The notes beneath the pieces were generated by a model. That model did no database searches. It saw only the letters and a program-made list of their open reading frames with translations, and was not told the origin of the DNA. This document shows positions 62,842 to 64,000 of a stretch of DNA of 64,000 bases, one piece after another. Location of the stretch: positions 682,001 to 746,000 of the forward strand of contig CP046107.1 of the NCBI GenBank assembly GCA_016864895.1. Direction: 5' to 3'. Each line of letters opens with the position of its first letter. Within the stretch, counting starts at the first letter, position 1. The DNA is from Neisseriaceae bacterium (GTDB taxonomy: Bacteria > Pseudomonadota > Gammaproteobacteria > Burkholderiales > Neisseriaceae). The translations under genes were made by a program, and so were the position numbers.

Positions 62842-63729
62842 ATGAGTATTTTAGTTGATAAAAATACAAAAGTTTTGGTACAAGGATTCACAGGAAAGAA
62901 TGGTACGTTCCACTCAGAACAAGCCATTGCTTATGGCACTAACGTAGTTGGGGGTGTGACTCCAGGAAAAGGAGGCCAAACTCATTTAGGCTTACCTGTT
63001 TTCAATACTATGCAGGAAGCAGTAGCAGAAACAAAAGCAGATACCTCAGTTATTTATGTTCCTGCACCTTTTGTATTAGACTCAATCATTGAAGCCGTTG
63101 ATGCGGGTATTAAATTGATTGTTGTCATTACTGAGGGTGTTCCTACACTAGATATGTTGATTGCTAAGCGTTATATAGATACAGTTGGGAATGTCCGTTT
63201 AATCGGGCCTAACTGCCCAGGTATTATCACCCCTGGGGAATGCAAGGTAGGAATTATGCCTGGGCATATTCATATACCAGGCAGTGTTGGTATTATTTCT
63301 CGTTCCGGTACATTAACTTACGAAGCAGTTGGACAGACTAGTAAAATTGGTTTAGGTCAATCTACATGTGTTGGAATTGGTGGAGACCCTATTCCTGGTT
63401 TAAACCAAATTGATGTACTAGAGCTATTTGAAAAAGATCCTAAAACTAAATCTATTGTTTTAATTGGTGAAATTGGTGGTACCGCAGAAGAGGAGGCAGC
63501 CGAATATATTCAATCAAATGTTACCAAGCCGGTAGTAGGCTACATTGCAGGTGTTACCGCACCTAAAGGTAAAAGAATGGGGCATGCTGGTGCTATTATT
63601 TCAGGTGGTAAAGGAACAGCTGAAGAAAAATTTAAAGCATTTGAAAAAGCAGGAGTTACCTATACAAGAAGTCCATCAGAAATCGGTTCTACTTTACTGG
63701 AATTATTAAAATCCAAAGGAATGGCTTAA
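62842..63729 (+). CDS. sucD: Succinyl-CoA synthetase alpha subunit
   Basis: Carries the phosphorylated His and binds CoA. The start [15 protein letters not shown] binds CoA; the active His lies in [18 protein letters not shown] near 247. 295 residues, normal. 12 bases after sucC with AAGGAG upstream. Confidence 0.98.
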   Translation: MSILVDKNTKVLVQGFTGKNGTFHSEQAIAYGTNVVGGVTPGKGGQTHLGLPVFNTMQEAVAETKADTSVIYVPAPFVLDSIIEAVDAGIKLIVVITEGVPTLDMLIAKRYIDTVGNVRLIGPNCPGIITPGECKVGIMPGHIHIPGSVGIISRSGTLTYEAVGQTSKIGLGQSTCVGIGGDPIPGLNQIDVLELFEKDPKTKSIVLIGEIGGTAEEEAAEYIQSNVTKPVVGYIAGVTAPKGKRMGHAGAIISGGKGTAEEKFKAFEKAGVTYTRSPSEIGSTLLELLKSKGMA

Positions 63730-63750
63730 GATAATTGTACACATTTTGAA

Positions 63751-63778
63751 AAGACGTTAGATAACCTAACGTCTTTTT
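63751..63778 (+). terminator. Intrinsic terminator after sucD
   Basis: AAGACGTTAG pairs with CTAACGTCTT around ATAAC, followed by T. It closes the operon 22 bases after the sucD stop. Confidence 0.88.
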
Positions 63779-64000
63779 ATGAATGTTTTGCTCACAAATC
63801 GCTGTACAAGTTTACCTAGTGATGTCAACTCAAAATTTTGATCAAATTAAATACCCCCGCCAAAAACTCTTCCCATGAACCAAAATATGAATTCTAGAAA
63901 TAAAATGTTCTTAATGACTAGCAGTCAATAATAAAATACATTACAATTTACGGGCTTACTCCCTCCTCTAAACAACCAGAAACCTCTCCTAATATATCTT
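63779..64000. other. Gap at the window end
   Basis: No gene recognised in these 222 bases; the sequence continues beyond the window. Confidence 0.5.

Overview
The window is one AT-rich chromosomal segment of a betaproteobacterium that most resembles the family Neisseriaceae. Two gene orders are the main evidence: rseP-dxr-cdsA-uppS-frr-pyrH beside rpsB-tsf, and sdhC-sdhD-sdhA-sdhB-sdhE-gltA-sucA-sucB-lpd-sucC-sucD. Both match the order I know from Neisseria. The long-type argG and the kdsD-kdsC-lptC-lptA-lptB block fit as well. I saw no copy of the classic neisserial DNA uptake word GCCGTCTGAA. The low GC, long empty gaps and an eroded tex gene suggest a host-restricted or reducing genome. 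The species is not identifiable from sequence alone.

Layout. 1-7023 (minus strand): envelope, isoprenoid and translation genes. 7265-8772: panC and an alpha/beta hydrolase, convergent. 8878-14184 (minus): a 1768-residue SGNH-esterase autotransporter with about 915 serine-rich, almost uncharged residues between its N-terminus and its catalytic domain; this is the most unusual object here. 14185-23057: a sparse region with ETF-ubiquinone oxidoreductase, a D-2-hydroxyacid-type flavoprotein dehydrogenase, a META/DUF4377 lipoprotein and serC, separated by 0.75-1.5 kb gaps. 23243-29973: rimP-nusA-infB-rbfA and a DEAD-box helicase. 30245-35097: two cysteine-paired Sel1-like lipoproteins flanking argG, then a small anchored protein of unknown role. 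36214-38793: clpB behind a sigma-32-type promoter. 39220-44952: an unknown protein, aroA, and the Kdo/LPS-transport operon. 45310-46676: a tex pseudogene. 46778-63729: glnE, mdh, then the succinate dehydrogenase and TCA operon.

Functionally, the window supplies lipopolysaccharide precursor and transport steps (kdsD, kdsC, lptABC), undecaprenyl and phospholipid precursors (dxr, uppS, cdsA), translation factors, and most of an oxidative TCA cycle from malate and citrate synthase to succinate oxidation. The autotransporter, the Cys-pair lipoproteins, the META lipoprotein and the anchored 168-residue protein are the candidate cell-surface accessory genes. No tRNA, rRNA, CRISPR array or intact insertion sequence was recognised.
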